Shown piece after piece: positions 47,590 through 62,200 of a DNA stretch of 64,000 nt (position 1 is its first letter; every line of letters starts with the position of its first letter). The position numbers were made by a program, and so were the translations under genes. The stretch lies in assembly GCF_041146795.1 (NCBI RefSeq), contig NC_135170.1, positions 26,530,033 to 26,594,032 on the forward strand, given 5' to 3'. The notes beneath the pieces were generated by a model. That model was not told the DNA's origin. It worked only from the letters and a program-made list of their open reading frames with translations, and ran no database searches. This DNA is from Maylandia zebra (taxonomy: Eukaryota; Chordata; Actinopteri; Cichliformes; Cichlidae).

Positions 47590-50222
47590 TTCCCACGAAG
47601 AGCCGTGAGTCTCGCTTTTGAAATATAAAACTAAAACGAGGCAGTTCTGCGGCCAACAATTAATATGGAAAATGCCCTTTAAGCTGATTTCTGGACCTTT
47701 TCTTCACTTTGGAGCGCTCAAATAAAGTCCAGATGTTCCGCCTCCCCACTTCCTCTTTTCCTAACAGATCCCAACACTTTTCAACTGACAGAGGCCAAGT
47801 ATTCCTGCACTGTGAAACAATAAATACCACCATTTGATCTGATTTACTGTGTCTTTAATATATTCTTGTTTTTTGTTTTTTTTCAGCTGACCTGTTCTCG
47901 TTGACTGTTTGTGGTGACTCATGGCTTTTATTTTTTCCATTTATCCCTCAGGTCTGGGCATATAGGTGCAATAAGATGGGTGAGGTGAAGGTAAGTCAGG
48001 ACTTGTTAGTCAACAGGGCTGTGCCCACAGCTGGCAGGTGTTCGCCCCAGCGAAAAAGCCTCTTTCCAGCCGCAGGAAAGGTAATAATGTCTTCCCAGTC
48101 ATTATGTTGAAAGCCAAAGTCGTCCCAAGTGGCCATGATGTCATGCGTCTGTGTAAAAGAAGAAGCTGCATTATGTTACTGCAGCAGTTAAACATCAAAA
48201 ACTGGACTGGATTTTGTGGGATTGTGAGAGCAGCGTTTGGGATTGTTGAGACACCCTAAATAAATGTTTTGTTTGTTTGTTAAAAAAAAACAGATTATTT
48301 TTTATAATAGAGAAAAGAAAAATCTGAACGACAAGTGAAAGACTTTGGTTGAAACACAGTGAGTCACTTTCAGATACCTTTTCCTCTTAAAAATGGCAGG
48401 AAACAGGTGGCATTTGTTCATACTTTTGTGTACCAGAATGTGCTTAATGACATCAGAGAGCATTAAAATGAAAAATGACTACATTGCTCTTATGAAGCCC
48501 CCCAATAAGAGTGTATGAGACGTAGCGTGCAACAGCCGTCTCCAGATGAGTCTTTGCCTGTCTGTGTCTACAAGACAGTTTGAACAACCTTGACTCATGC
48601 TGCGTCTGCTGATGGTTTACTGGGGTTGAGAAAGATTGTGCAATTCTCTCCCAACACACACACGTCTATCATCCTTGCTGTTGATGGTGTGGGGAAATTA
48701 CTTTCTCTAAAGAAAAAGAAGAACAACTTGTGACAAAAAACATCAACTTTGCAACACTTCTTTTAACGTTGACTAAATCTTCCAATCTGCAATCCCCAAG
48801 TGATGGGGTCAATGCGTAAACGGTCTAGTGGTGTATCTCAAATGCTTTTGTTCTCACGGTCCTTCTTCAGCTAGGTGTTTAATGGCTGTGTAGCAGACAG
48901 GCTTTATGGACTGGCTGCTCACTGTCAGAGGGTTTATGATTGGACACTGCTCCACTAAAACTGCCCCGCTGCGGTCTCTCTCTCTGAGCCTTTAGGGGAG
49001 GGGTCAAGAGCCCTGACCTCACTTCCTGTTGGGGCTCCTCACAAGCATTCCATTGTCTGTGAGAATGTACATGGGCTCTGGGGACTCTGCACATCTGGCA
49101 GCTGTTATTAGCAACCTCCTGTACCCACCCCTAAACCCCCGAAGAAGAGTTCCACATGTGCTCATGGATGTGTGCCCCAAAACACACTTCAAAACCAGCT
49201 CTCTCCGATGTTGTTTGTCCTTGTGGTACATTTAAGCGTTTATTCTTGACAATAGGAAGGCGAAATGTTGGGAAACATGTTTGTGTTCTTTCTTGCAGTG
49301 TTTTTTAAATAATTGATTTGTGGCTTTCTACAGTCTTACTGTTAAAAGCCAGAGATTAGCTCAATAGAAAGGAGCTTGGTTGAATCTGTCTAACTGTAAC
49401 CTGAACCTCTAAAGTTTTCTGATTAACACATCACACCTTGTTTGTTATTCCAAAACAAGTAGCAGCTTTGCCAGAGGTTTGTGGGCAAACGCTTTATTGT
49501 TTGGGATCTGCTTCTAACTGCTCACCTGCTTCTAGGCAGAATTAGAATCTGCCCTATAGATGCTGTTGTTGTACAGAAAAACAAAAAAGATAAGATGTGA
49601 AGACATCTGGTGAAATTTGAGGATTGTAATAGGTGGATTTTTGTTACTTGTGACCATGTTTATTGTCCGTGCAGAGCAAAGTGAGCTAACAGCCAGTGCT
49701 GAAGAGTAACAGAAAGTACTTAATCTGGTAGTTCAACCATTCATACTTCTATTATACATTTTACTACATGTCCTAACTGAAACCTATTTGACATTTAACA
49801 AGTCCTGGTACTTTGTAATTTCGATTACTATGACGTAATGCTTGACGCATTTCTCATTTAACACTATCTGTGACCACACACTTGAACAGTTTATCTGCTA
49901 AAATGTCGGGCATTTCAGAGGCATTGTCACCATGAAAATTCCCTAAAATGCCAATATTAACTAATGCCCAGTTCAGTTACTTGGGTAATTGTGCCTGGTG
50001 CAATGCCCTCACCTAGACATCACTGTCTAGAACAAAGGTGATATATATTATGTACACAAAAGAAAAGTTGATATTCATACTTTGTCATTAAACAAAGAGT
50101 GTTTTTGCAAGCTTGAAACTTTCTTGTTAGTTATTATTATCGTAATTATTTCTTCATTTCTGCATCCACCCACTTTCCTAAGTCGTTTCGAAATAGATTT
50201 TTTTCTCCATAGAGATAGAACA

Positions 50223-50277
<55 letters not shown>

Positions 50278-53200
50278 TTTTCAGTTTGTCTAAATATATT
50301 TACAGAGACAAACTGAAAATGTGTCTCATACACAGGAAGCCTTTATAGAGGTGAGTTGCCCTGTGTTTGACTTACCAGAACTGAGGTACTTAGCAGAAGT
50401 GGCACGACTGTACAAAGAGAACACAGCGGATTAGCTTTATTACTCATCACTGGAGGTCTTTGTTGTATGGAACCAGAGAACCAAAACTATAAATGAGTCT
50501 ATGCAGGGGGGCTAAATATGCTATGTTTCTAATTCTTTGAGCACAATTACACCAAGGAAGTCCTTAGTATTGAGCCTGACTGCTCTCTGGCAGCACCGTG
50601 TGAGACACAGGGGCTTTCCATCCCATCTGTATCAACATCTGATAGCATGTAAATTCCAGGTACAGATGAGCTGTCATAATGTCACAACAACAACAAAAAA
50701 AAGATACGTTTTGTATTGTTTTCCAGTAATGAGCGATCTGTTGCTCAAGAAAAAAATTCTGTTAATTAGATTTTGTCGTATTTGCTGTACTGCGTGTTCT
50801 TCTTTAAATGGCATTTGATGGGAGTCCTACTATATTTTGTATCTTACATTTATTTTGTATTTTTTATTTTAGGCACTTTGGTGTACTAATTTTTATTCTG
50901 GTATTTAAAGATGTATGTAGAGTTTGGTTTTTTTTTTTGTTTCAGACTCTTTGTTTTACTCATTATTAGTCTGACAGATGTATATAGAGTTTGTTGGTTG
51001 CCTTTTGGTGTATTTTTTGTCTTGGCAAAGCCTTTGAAGCATTTTGAGCTTGTTGTTTGTCTGAAAGGTACTATTGAAGAATTTTGATTGCAAAGAGAAA
51101 ACAAATATGGAAAGTTGACCACAAGGGAAAGATCTTGCATCACTTCCTCCTCCAAGAAAGAAAAAAAATCTTCCAGACATTAGAAAAAATCACTGCTAAT
51201 ACCTTCCTCTTTCCTATAAAGATGTTTTACCAATGTGATATGAGTATTTTTAGCTTCTTGAATGTTCCTCAGATGATCGGGACCCATGATCCAGATGAAA
51301 AGGTAATAGCTCATGTGAAACCAACAAAGGATATCTGGCACTTCAGTTCCATAACATGAAGACAATACACAATGACTATCTATGTTTAGCTTATAGTGAA
51401 GAACACAAAGCTCTAATAATCACAATCATTGTGAATACAGCATGCAGGCAGACTGCTAGTGGCATATACCTTAGAGCAGGAGTCCTGTCTGGGGTCTAGC
51501 AGCTTATCTCTGCCTGCACTCTAAACATCAGACTTAAGTGCTGGCTGTGCCACATGCCTGTGCTGTTCACAGGTTTAGAAGAAATCCGTACACCCTCCAT
51601 TCACTCCCTGAAAACCTGCAGTGTTATCTTACTGCTTATCTCTGGACCATCTAGAAACTTTTTTTCCCTTCGGCACAAAAGAACTTGATCCGCTCTGTGT
51701 GCAGGAGTAAAAATTTGAATAACTGTTCAGGTCACCTTGTCTGCTCATGCACAAAGGAAATATAGACCTTGTGTTATCTGTCAATGTTTATATTTTCTTG
51801 GGCATCATTTAATCCTCTGTGTTTGTGACAAAAACGTTACCAGCATTTTCTTTATTCGTGCAAAACTACAATATGCCATTGTTCCACCCATGTGCAGACG
51901 TGTCTCTCACATGGGTATAAAGTTACCATAGTTTTATAGCAAGGTTTAAAAAGCTCGTTCCCATGGTCCAGTTTTGCACTGGTCTGTGTACTGGTTACTA
52001 TGCTTGGGTATTAGTATTGGATGTCCGTTGTATTCATGATTCACTGGTTTGCTGAGGGAAAAGGTGTTTGTGGATAGTAACATGTGGTGCCCACACAGTC
52101 GGGAGGGGGGTTAGTCATGACTCTTGTGGCTTCCTGCAGATTAGGACGGTGTTTATAGAGCCCTGCTAAAGTACCCTTAGTAAAACACATTCAAATCCAC
52201 ACACTCATTATTAGTCTTTTCCATTAACATAACTCAAGCCTGTTTTTAATAGCAGGGGCAGCCAAAGGAGAACTGATACAACTTCTGTCTGCTTTGTGGC
52301 CAAACAGTCAATTGTTGGTTGAAACTGAGGGGGATTGTCTGAGATGTGGAAACAGCAAAGTTCAGCATCTGGCAGAGCCAGAGATAGGATCCCTGACATT
52401 TAATCTTCAGAGGCTTTGCTAAGGGCACGGTTAAAAATCTGATGTTTTGACCTGAAACCATATGGCAGCCATCAGTGGCAAAGAAGCACAACCCTGACAT
52501 TTCTTGCTAATTTACTGACTAGAAGTTCAAAAGGTTAGTCAGAGGTTTGAATGAACACGTGGGTGTGTTAGTTTTAGAAAATGGTGATATCAGGACAAAA
52601 AAAATCAACTCAGTTTTTTCTCTGCTTACGTTGTTATGTGTTTGGAACATGTGATGATAAAAAGATATATTTTTGGTTTGAACTGAGATTATTTTAGAAG
52701 ATGACATTATGTTTACTATTCTGGGATTCTGCAAATGTGATAAAAACAGATGCTCTCACTCTTCGACCTTGACTGTTGACGTGGGATTCAAAAAAATGCT
52801 ACGTGCCTGTCATGGTAAGTAACTTCAATGTGTGTGAAGATGTGGTCACAAGAGACAAAGGAAGTCTCTCATTTTTTTGGTTCTCTCATGCAGAAAGAGA
52901 GAAAAACAAAAAATCAAAACGCAGACAAAACCAATGGAGCGGTACACTAAACGTGTCTATAGAGAAATCAGAAAAGAGAAGGATGTTAGGTCGTTTGACA
53001 GAGGGTAAACTAAGTTTTCCTAAACCAGGTCAAGCACACACTGAAATTTGGCTATTGTACTGCTGAGACAGGGAAACCAGACTCGGTGATTTAATCCCAT
53101 GTATTTTTGCTTGAGGCCATACGCTGTGTTTTTGTTGTTTTTGTTTGCTTAAGTGCGTCTACAAAGGGTGTTTCTCCTGACATATGAGTCCAAAGGTGCA

Positions 53201-56200
53201 CATTCTCAAGGAGAAACGGCTCTTTTCCCAAAGGGAAGCTGACTGCCTGGGTCAATGTTGGAGGTCATCAGATAAGATGGATCAGGGGCAGGCCATTACT
53301 TTAATCCAGCTGTTCTCTCGCATGACCTTCACCCCTTTAGCTAAAGGTGAGCATTCACAGATCCAAATTTTGTTGTCAAAGTTATAACTTGGGCAATGAA
53401 AAAACGATGGAAGTGGAGCAGCAGGAGTCTAAATGTCACACCTCCCTGATACAGCCTGAAGCACCTCTGTCTTTAAAACTGGGACAGACACACATAAACA
53501 TAAACAGAGCAGGAGACAGCCAGACAGTCACAGAGACATGAGAAGAAACCAAAGTTTGAGAAGGGATCAGGACAAATCTGTAAATTCATTTCTTGTAACA
53601 CTGCAAAACAAATGAGGTAGTTAACAGTTAGATAAAGCAGGGCATTGTTGAATTCATAAAGTAGAATGATGTATTTTTATTGTCCTTTTTTTAAATAGTA
53701 GCACTCTTTAAATCACCTTTGAACCAGGGAGAAAACCTCAGAGATTTATTGACTCCACACCGTTGCCTCCCCTGTGTCTAAGCTCTACACACCACCCGGG
53801 AAGTGATGCTTTGATCAGCACACTGCACGCATTCTTCCCATCATCATCTCACTTCCCTCCCCGGTGTTTCTTATTGGCTGCAGCTGGAACACCTCAAGTC
53901 GCTCAGACCTCACTCCATCAGGGTTGCACTGACAAAATACAGCTCAACAAAGCTGGAATAGCTCACCTCTGTTTGATTTTAACTTTCGTTAGGATATAAA
54001 GTCCAAGTCAAACCACTAAAGGGTCTGCGGAGTTTCACAGCAAATGCTTTGTTTACGTCTCCCTGTAAAGCATCATCTCTCTGTTACGATAAGCCATCAG
54101 AATATGATAGGGGAAAAAATGATGTGTGACGTATGAAACAGAAAACAGGTTGGACAATCCATCCATTTGTCCATAAATGAGTGTGTGTGAGAGGAAAAGT
54201 ACTGTACATAAATCAGGATTTCCTTGACAACTGTGTGTGCGCACTTTAAATGTTTTGATCAGATTGGAAATAAGCAGCAGCAAAGCAGACTAAAACACAG
54301 TCTGTCTATGTTAACACACAGTTAACACAACTCTGTGGTTAAAACTAGATGTTAAAAAAAAACAACTTTTGGCCCGCCTCCAGTTGTCTGAGGCATCTAT
54401 TAGAAACGATGAGGCCATTTTCCAGTGAAATTATTTCTCAGTTAACTGTGGTTTCACACCTGTTGATCTCTACTCAGTTACCATGGTAACTCCAGGTAAC
54501 TCCTGGATAAGACAATAAGCAGTCTGTATTCACCTTCAATATTGCTATAAACTGATATGGATCGGTTTATGGCTTTTATTCTTTGTAATGTTTAACTTTT
54601 GGGTGACGGCTCAAAGACAGAGAGGATAAAGAGGGAGAGAAAGCAAGAGACACGAGATGAATGTACATGTAAAAGATCTTTGATTCCCATAACATGGCCA
54701 TATGGCCAAATATGGATATGATTGATCTTCACTTGTTTTAAATTGTTCTTTGCTTTTGAATGAAAATTCACCTGAAATTTTACAGGTAAGCAACAAGAAG
54801 ACATGGCTCGCCTGGAGTCTGTGATACAAAATGAGAATATCATCAAATATACGTGACTGCCTAAAAAGGAAGTCTTTCTGTCTGAGTCATTTCACAACTC
54901 TGAATATTTTTTTAACAGCAAATTTTTATTTATTTTTTAACAGAACTCGTCTCACTTAACATTCTGTTCACTGTAACACCAATCAGTCAGAATGAGTTGA
55001 CATGTATGGCAATAGTCTTTCCTGTTATGTTAAATGAGTTGACTTGCTGTAGGGCTTTGAGTGCAAAATGTTTGGGATAACAAACAAAAGTACTTTTCGG
55101 GAAGTTAAAAAAGGAAATGGCACTGAAGCCAACAGACATGATGCCCTCACTTCTCACATCCCAGTTCAAAATTTTTTGTCACACTATAAAAAATGGAATA
55201 AAGGTAGTGATATGGGGTACATATAGAAATGTACACGTACATATGTTTTAAACATTACAGAAAGATTAAAAGCACTGCTGTGAAGGCACAATATAAACAA
55301 TACTTAAAAGGATCATTAACTGTGGCTAAAGAATCAACATACTTGCTTAAGAATTGGCAGATCTTCCCACATACAGTACGGTAACTCCTAACTCAATTAT
55401 CTCTAAGCTAGCGAATGACATCGAGCCATCACTACTCCCTGGTAAAGTCCAAGATGAGACATGATGACTACAGTACGACACCTTCTCTTCAACTTCCCCC
55501 TGAAGGAGCTTTCACATGCTGATGACTGTTAGCTCATGCTGCTGCTTGCCAGCTGGTCTGGTTTTGCTTGCACGTGTGTGAGTCATTGCATTAGAGCTTC
55601 AACTGTGCACAGTGAAATAAAAAGACTGCTGCATCATTATCTAATCACCCTGCAGGTTTGATAGGGGCAGTATACACTGTTAAGAACAAAATAAAAACCA
55701 CTCCATCCGGTTGTTGAGGTGGATCATGGGAAATGCAGAGTCAGAGACATTTAAGTATGCGTAATTTGGCAACATTGCAGCTGCCACAGAGAATGCTCCA
55801 TAAAACTGACGAATATCGCTGCTGGATAACAAAAAGAAAATGTGGCTTCAATTAACAGCTCGCACAAACTCTTCTGTGACTGGCAGTAATCTCGCTAACC
55901 TAAAACAGATTGATTTAGGCATTCCTCCTGATCTGAAAGCACCACCAGGACTAGTGTTTTTGTTCAACTTGAATAACACTATACAGCCAGACTCTCAGAT
56001 TTTTGTTTATTCTACTGTCTCTTACCAACCGTGGGACTTTAACCTCTATGTCGAAGAACTGTTTCATTTCCAGATCTCTCCTTTAAATCTGCAGGTTCAC
56101 TCCACTGACTTTCAGTAGCACGGGCAGGCTTTAACATGCACGAGAAAATGTTCATTAGCTCTGAATACTCACTTTTTCTGAGAAACATGGATTTGATGGC

Positions 56201-59200
56201 CCTGTAAAATAGTGCTCTTATCCTGGCTTCATACCAGTCTTGCCCCCTTACCCCTTCCGCAGTCAACCCCTACGCCCCATCTGAGCAACCCCGAATTCCA
56301 GGAAAACTTGCAACAAAGTTCTGGCTCGCATTAATCACAGTTCCACTCCCTGTAGAGCACAGAGGGAGAGACATCACCCCCTTCCCTTTCTGTGACCCCC
56401 TTCAGCTTCACACACCCACCTTTGACTGTTTTGATGCAGCCAAAAGTAGGAGATGAGAACTTCCTCCCGTTTTACCACAACCTCAACAGGTCTCTGTTTC
56501 ACTTTGAGTATCTCACAATCTGCTGAGATCTTAACAGCCCCATTTGTCACACCACTGTGGTGACAAAGTCATGCTGCGTCAGTCAGTCACCTGCTTTATT
56601 TACCTGTTAGTTTTTCTGCATGTGGTCGTATTGTCGTTAACTCTTTATTGCACGCAATCCACTACAATGGTGTTAGCCAGGTCCCACGGGTTGCTACCTC
56701 CTGCCAGTTGTTTTATGGTGAACAAACAAGGCAAAGCGTGACTAAAAACTGGTCCAGATGATCCGCTGGAGGGGAGCTCATGTTACACAAATTTTACACT
56801 TAACTGAAAAGGTAATGTGTGCTGAGAAAATGTTCCATGACACAACACAGTTATGTGAGGAAAGAAAAAAAAAAACATGTTATGCAACCACTGTTTCACA
56901 CTGCTAATATAAAAGATTTTTATTGATTGGCCCGTGTTTAAGCCTAAAAGGAGTGTGTGAGTGCAACGCTGCAGCCCAACCCGTTCCAGTGATAGACCTG
57001 TCTCTGCATGCCCATTAGATGCAGGCGAACTGAATAATACACAGGATAGTGTTCTCATCTAAAGAACTCATACATCCCTCTGGCTGTGTTTCTGGGACAA
57101 TATGGCCGAGATCTCTGACGGGAATTCAGAGCACAGCTCTCATGAATAGCACATAAACAGAGAACATCCGTAAACAGTTTGAAGGACTCGTTTGGATTTT
57201 GTTCCAAGACGGTGGGTGGGAAGGAGGGATTCAGAAAGGGGACTGAGACAGAAGGCCAAGAGAGTGAAGCACTGCAGCTGATATTCCCTCTATGGCGGCC
57301 TGGTTGGGAGGAGCAACATCAAGCTGCCTCTGTTCTCCTTTGGGACGTTCTGCCTGTACAAACAAACCGACCCCGGGCCTCTGGTCTAATGGGAACCAGA
57401 CCTGCTCGAGGACCAAATCTCCTATGTTTTTTTCTTTCCTTTTCTTCGCTCTCCCTCCCACCCCCACCCCCACCCCTATTCCCCCCTCTCTCAACAACCA
57501 ACGCTCCGTTGACACGCACTCCAGCTGAAGGACGCACTTCAATTATTCTAAACAGACCTGAAAAAATTCCCCTTCCCTTTATCAAGCTTTCCCACACAGC
57601 AATTTTACATGACATTCCAAGTTTGTACATCAACGCTGACCTTCTTGATCCTCAAGGAATCAGATTCCAGTGACCTGTACTTATCACCACAGACACACTT
57701 TCTCTCACTTTTGCATACTTTCTTTATCACTCTTCCCCATTCCCTCTCTCTGTGTCACATGTGCACACACAGAGCTTCCCATGCATCTGTTTGCAAAAAC
57801 GTCAGTCTTTTTGACAGAGTGTGAGTACATTTCTGCACCCAAGTACATGCATAACTAGAGAGTTCCACCAAATGACGAAAGCATAGGATTAGAGGCACCA
57901 AGGTGATGTGTTGGCTGCTGTATGAAAGAATGTCATCCCTGGCTACAAAGTCTGAATGTTCTCACTGTTAGGGTTCAGAGTTTATCAGTGAATGTCCTCC
58001 CAGTCTCACTGGTGTCTCTATCTGAATGTTCTGTTTTACCAAAGTATGAATACTGGCACAGAGTCAGACGGGGGGAAAAAAGGCTCTTAAAACACATAGA
58101 GCCTCCACATTGACAGCACATCTGATTCAAAGAGGCCTGATTGTGATACGGCCTGGTGACACTGCTCCTAACAAACATGTGGAGCTGTTTAAATTGCTTC
58201 ATTTCATCACTATAGTCTCCTTCCTGCAAGATAAGGCTGGGATAAAAATCCAATACTTCCTTCTGTTTTTAATTTTTCTTTTCTATTTAAATCTGCATAC
58301 GATCTGTAGTCAGGTCACTGACGCCAAGTGCATGGAAAGGCAGATTTATTGACAAGAATGAACCATGTCTGAAGATGTGGAAAAAACTCACAAACACTGG
58401 ATATGACTGTTCAGCTCTGTCTTCCTCCCACACATCTGGGCACAAACCCGTCAATGTCCCTCAGGCAAAGATCGCTGATGAACTGAGCTGTCTTGCTGCC
58501 CAGTTCACAGTCATTCAACCCCACCATCCCCTGAAAAAAGTGTGTGCAAACACTCACGCTCAATCCACACCCTTACATTAGATTTTTGCCCGATCTTGTG
58601 AGCTGGTCTGGGCTTCTCTCTCTTTCTCCATGGGATTGCTCTGGGATTTCTGGCAGTGTTTACTTCTTTGTGCTCTACAAGCCTGGAGCGGCCAAGCCCA
58701 GGCACACACTCACTTCTATGGAAGGGTAGGTTTTTCTGCACTGTCAGCACAAAGTGTTAACAAACGTGTTGCAACTTATGGCTCTGTGGAAGCGTGTAGG
58801 AGTCAGAGTTATATACAGGATGTGAAACAGAAACCACTCAGATATTGGGGTCACTTGGAAATGTCCTCATTTACAAAAGAAAACTGAATTGCTTTTCAGC
58901 ACATATCGGCTCATGAACCATAAACAGCTAATTTTCAGCAACCATTGTAACATCCTGTGTCATATTCTATCATCACAAGTTTCAGCTGTTGATTACAGAA
59001 GCAATCATTTTAGCTACTTTGTGTCTGCAGCATCTACCTTTGCAGGTTTGAATACAGGCTGAATCAGTGAAAGGAAAAAAAGAACTTTCACCTGAATTGT
59101 TGCTTTAACAAATACGGCCAAAGAATTAACAATTGATTTCATACAACAGTGTGTACTGTTCCTTTCACACACAAAAACCACAAACAGCTTTAAAACAGAG

Positions 59201-62200
59201 CAGAGAGAAAAATAGGAGGATCCCAAGATAACAAAACATCTGTGTTTCTACTTACTAAACATAGCAAGTCTTCTGTTTGCTTTGTTTGATGGTAGTCGCA
59301 TAATGCCAAGGCTAATGTCAGCAACAAATTAATAGATGCTGGCTTTGTGAGCAAAGCTGGAAAAGAAAATATGTATCAGAAAGCAGTTCATAACTGAAAA
59401 CAATATTAAATGAGCAAAAGAACAAGCACCAACAATATATTAAGCCCACCTGTACGATACTGTGTATGGTGTATCTTCCCCCTGTGCTTCCAAAGCATCT
59501 CTCACATGTCAGGACATGGACACAGGACCCCTGAAGGTGTCGTGTAGTGTCTGACACCAAGACTTTGGCAGCAGGTCTGTAGGATACAAGCTGGGGCCTC
59601 TGAGGATCAGGCTTGTTCAAACATATCCCTCAGATACTCAGTCATATTGAGATCAGGGGGAATTTGGAGGCTAGATCAATGCCTAGAGCAATCTGTCATG
59701 ATGCATGATCTGTTCTTGAGTAGTTTTCTTTGGTAATGTTTAGGTGGGTTGGACATGCCTGCAATGATTTTACTGTTGTTGCTGTGCCCAGGCTATGATT
59801 ATCACTTCTCATTTGCATTTGGTAGCGTGCGTTTGTGAGCCTTTGTGATTGGATGATACAGCTCCAGGGCATATTTAATTGGTGTGTCATTGATCTGCTG
59901 TTTTCATGTACTCACATGTCACGTAGTCCTGTTACATGAAATAGAGATGGGTCAATGCATTAACGCTATCGGGGTCTGAACATTTCAAAAGTTTGTTTGG
60001 GGACTATATAGTTGGTTGTTACAGTGTAATAACACACTGTAATGTGACTTTGTCTGCTTTTACAATATCAATAAAACACACTGATTGAAAGATATGTTGA
60101 AATCTTGCAACATAACCGCAAAGTAATAATGTCTTATGGTATTAGTGATGACACCAGGCGGGTGTGTCCAGGCAGGAGTTAATGCCGTACTTGTTTATAT
60201 TCTCACTGATGTAATTTGTTGAGGCAACAGAACTTTGGCAGGAAGGGACTGACAAACAGTCAAGGTCACTGACCCAGTTCAGGGAAAAAGCCACCAATCA
60301 GCTGTGTGTCCCTGATGTTTCAAATTAACGATTAGTTCTTGATATAGGACAGTAGATGGGGCAACAGGGCTGTCTTTGTTTGTTAATGATCACACAGCAC
60401 TATGACCAATAATGGTTAACCACACATAACATCTTTCACCATTTTTTTTTAAAACCTCCTTCCGCTTCTTGTCTTTCTTTTCCTCTATATTGTTCCACTG
60501 CCACGTTGCAACTATTCCGAGTTTGGGAAGTAGAGACACCTGGATTTAGCCTTTTTTTTTTCGCCCCCCAGAAAATGTCTTCCTTCCAGGGTAGGTACGC
60601 CAAAGGCTATGGCCATGTGATGACAATGATGATGTGGCATGGTCTGATAGTGAGAAAGTATTGAGCGTGGGGACTCCACACCCCCATGGCCTCGCAACGC
60701 TCCCCTATCCTGAATCAAATACACAGAGATGTGTGGGATTACTCTCACAGGAGGCACTTGAACCCTTTGACTTCCTGCCCGCTCATGAGTTCACTGGTCT
60801 CAGTGGGAGTGTCTGTGAAATGCATGCGCAATAACAGCCGAATGAAGGCAAGAGAGACCAGAAGGAGGAACGGGACGTGCTGTGAAGGAAGAGGAGTGAA
60901 TGACAGGTTAGTGGGGGAGGTAGAGAAGGAGGATGAGAGGTGGGGGGAAAGACCATCCAGGGTCTGTCTATAACGAGCCTGAGGCTGTTGGCAGCAATAG
61001 CATGTGTTATGGAGAGGACTCAGTTCTCTCTTAAAAAACTGGACGAAGGGGGTGGGGGTGCGAATGCTGCGCAGCCAGGAAAAATTCACAAAATAACAAA
61101 AAAAAAAGTTCCTCAGCTGTCTGACAAAATGGTCTGTTTTTCATTAATACGGGCAAGTTGCTATTTTGAGGCAGAGCTTCCATGTAAAATATGACCTTAA
61201 GTTTTAATCTGTTGGGTGCAGATAAAGATCTGGACTCTATTTGCTAAACACGCTGCATCAGCCTGAGGCTGGCCTCATTTGTGACCAGCCTTTAGCAAGC
61301 CTCGTGACAGCCTGTTATGCTTTCTACGTCCATCATGTGCCACAGTAAAGCATTTTGCGCTTATAATATTGTACAAGGGCCGATAACGTGTGGTATCATG
61401 TGCTGGTCCCTGACAGCTTGCTTGTCTCTCACTGTCTCCCAGCTAATATTAGAGCAGCGCTGATTAAAGAGAGGGCTGATTTTGGTCCCAGTGAAGGTCA
61501 AAGTACTTAAAGTGGCAGCATCGAAGTGCTGTGAGGCTAACAAGAGTGAGCACCTGGTGTCCAATGCCTGCAGCTCGAAAGGTAAGGTTTTTAGAAGGAA
61601 GGGAGGGGGCAGGATGATGATCTTATATACAAAGCCAGCTTGTTTGAGACCAGGCTCATATGGAGCTGCTCTGCCAAGGGTCCAGGGCTCTACATCCTGC
61701 CGCGCACTGAAAGACCCAGTCTTCAAATAAGTCACACGAACAAAGAGCCATACAGGCTGTAATCACCCATAAGCAACCCCATACACACATAGAAAGAGTA
61801 CACTGTACTTCTCTATCTCCTTTGTTTTGTTTTTACTGTTTGCAGTGCCACCCATTAAGCTCCGAGTATTTCTCAAGAAGTCCCGGTTTTAAAATCGAAC
61901 TCACAAATCAGTGCAATTAAGTCATTCTCCACAAAACACACACGCATACACACAAACACACTAACTCCCCCGTCATCGTCTCCCCGTGTTTCACCCTCGG
62001 GCAGCAACTGCGTAATGCCTTCCAGATGTTGGGATGCTGTATTCTCTGGCCTACCAAACCTTGGAAGTCAGTGCCCCTCTCTCATGGTGTTAATGGTGCC
62101 CAGGAGGCCTTTGAGGGGGGAAGGGAGGGGAGTCACAAGACCTTTCAACCTCCTATAGAGAATACAAAAAAGACCTCAGGATCCTTTCCCTTTCACAGGG

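Noticed and set aside
57179..57673. 164-codon plus-strand frame
   Set aside because: Contains a CCCACCCCC tract read as prolines, no recognisable domain, no splice or promoter context.
60560..60596. Possible tiny plus-strand exon: acceptor, ATGTCTTCCTTCCAGG and a gtaggt donor
   Set aside because: Only five codons, no partner exons or promoter found; such patterns arise by chance in pyrimidine-rich DNA.
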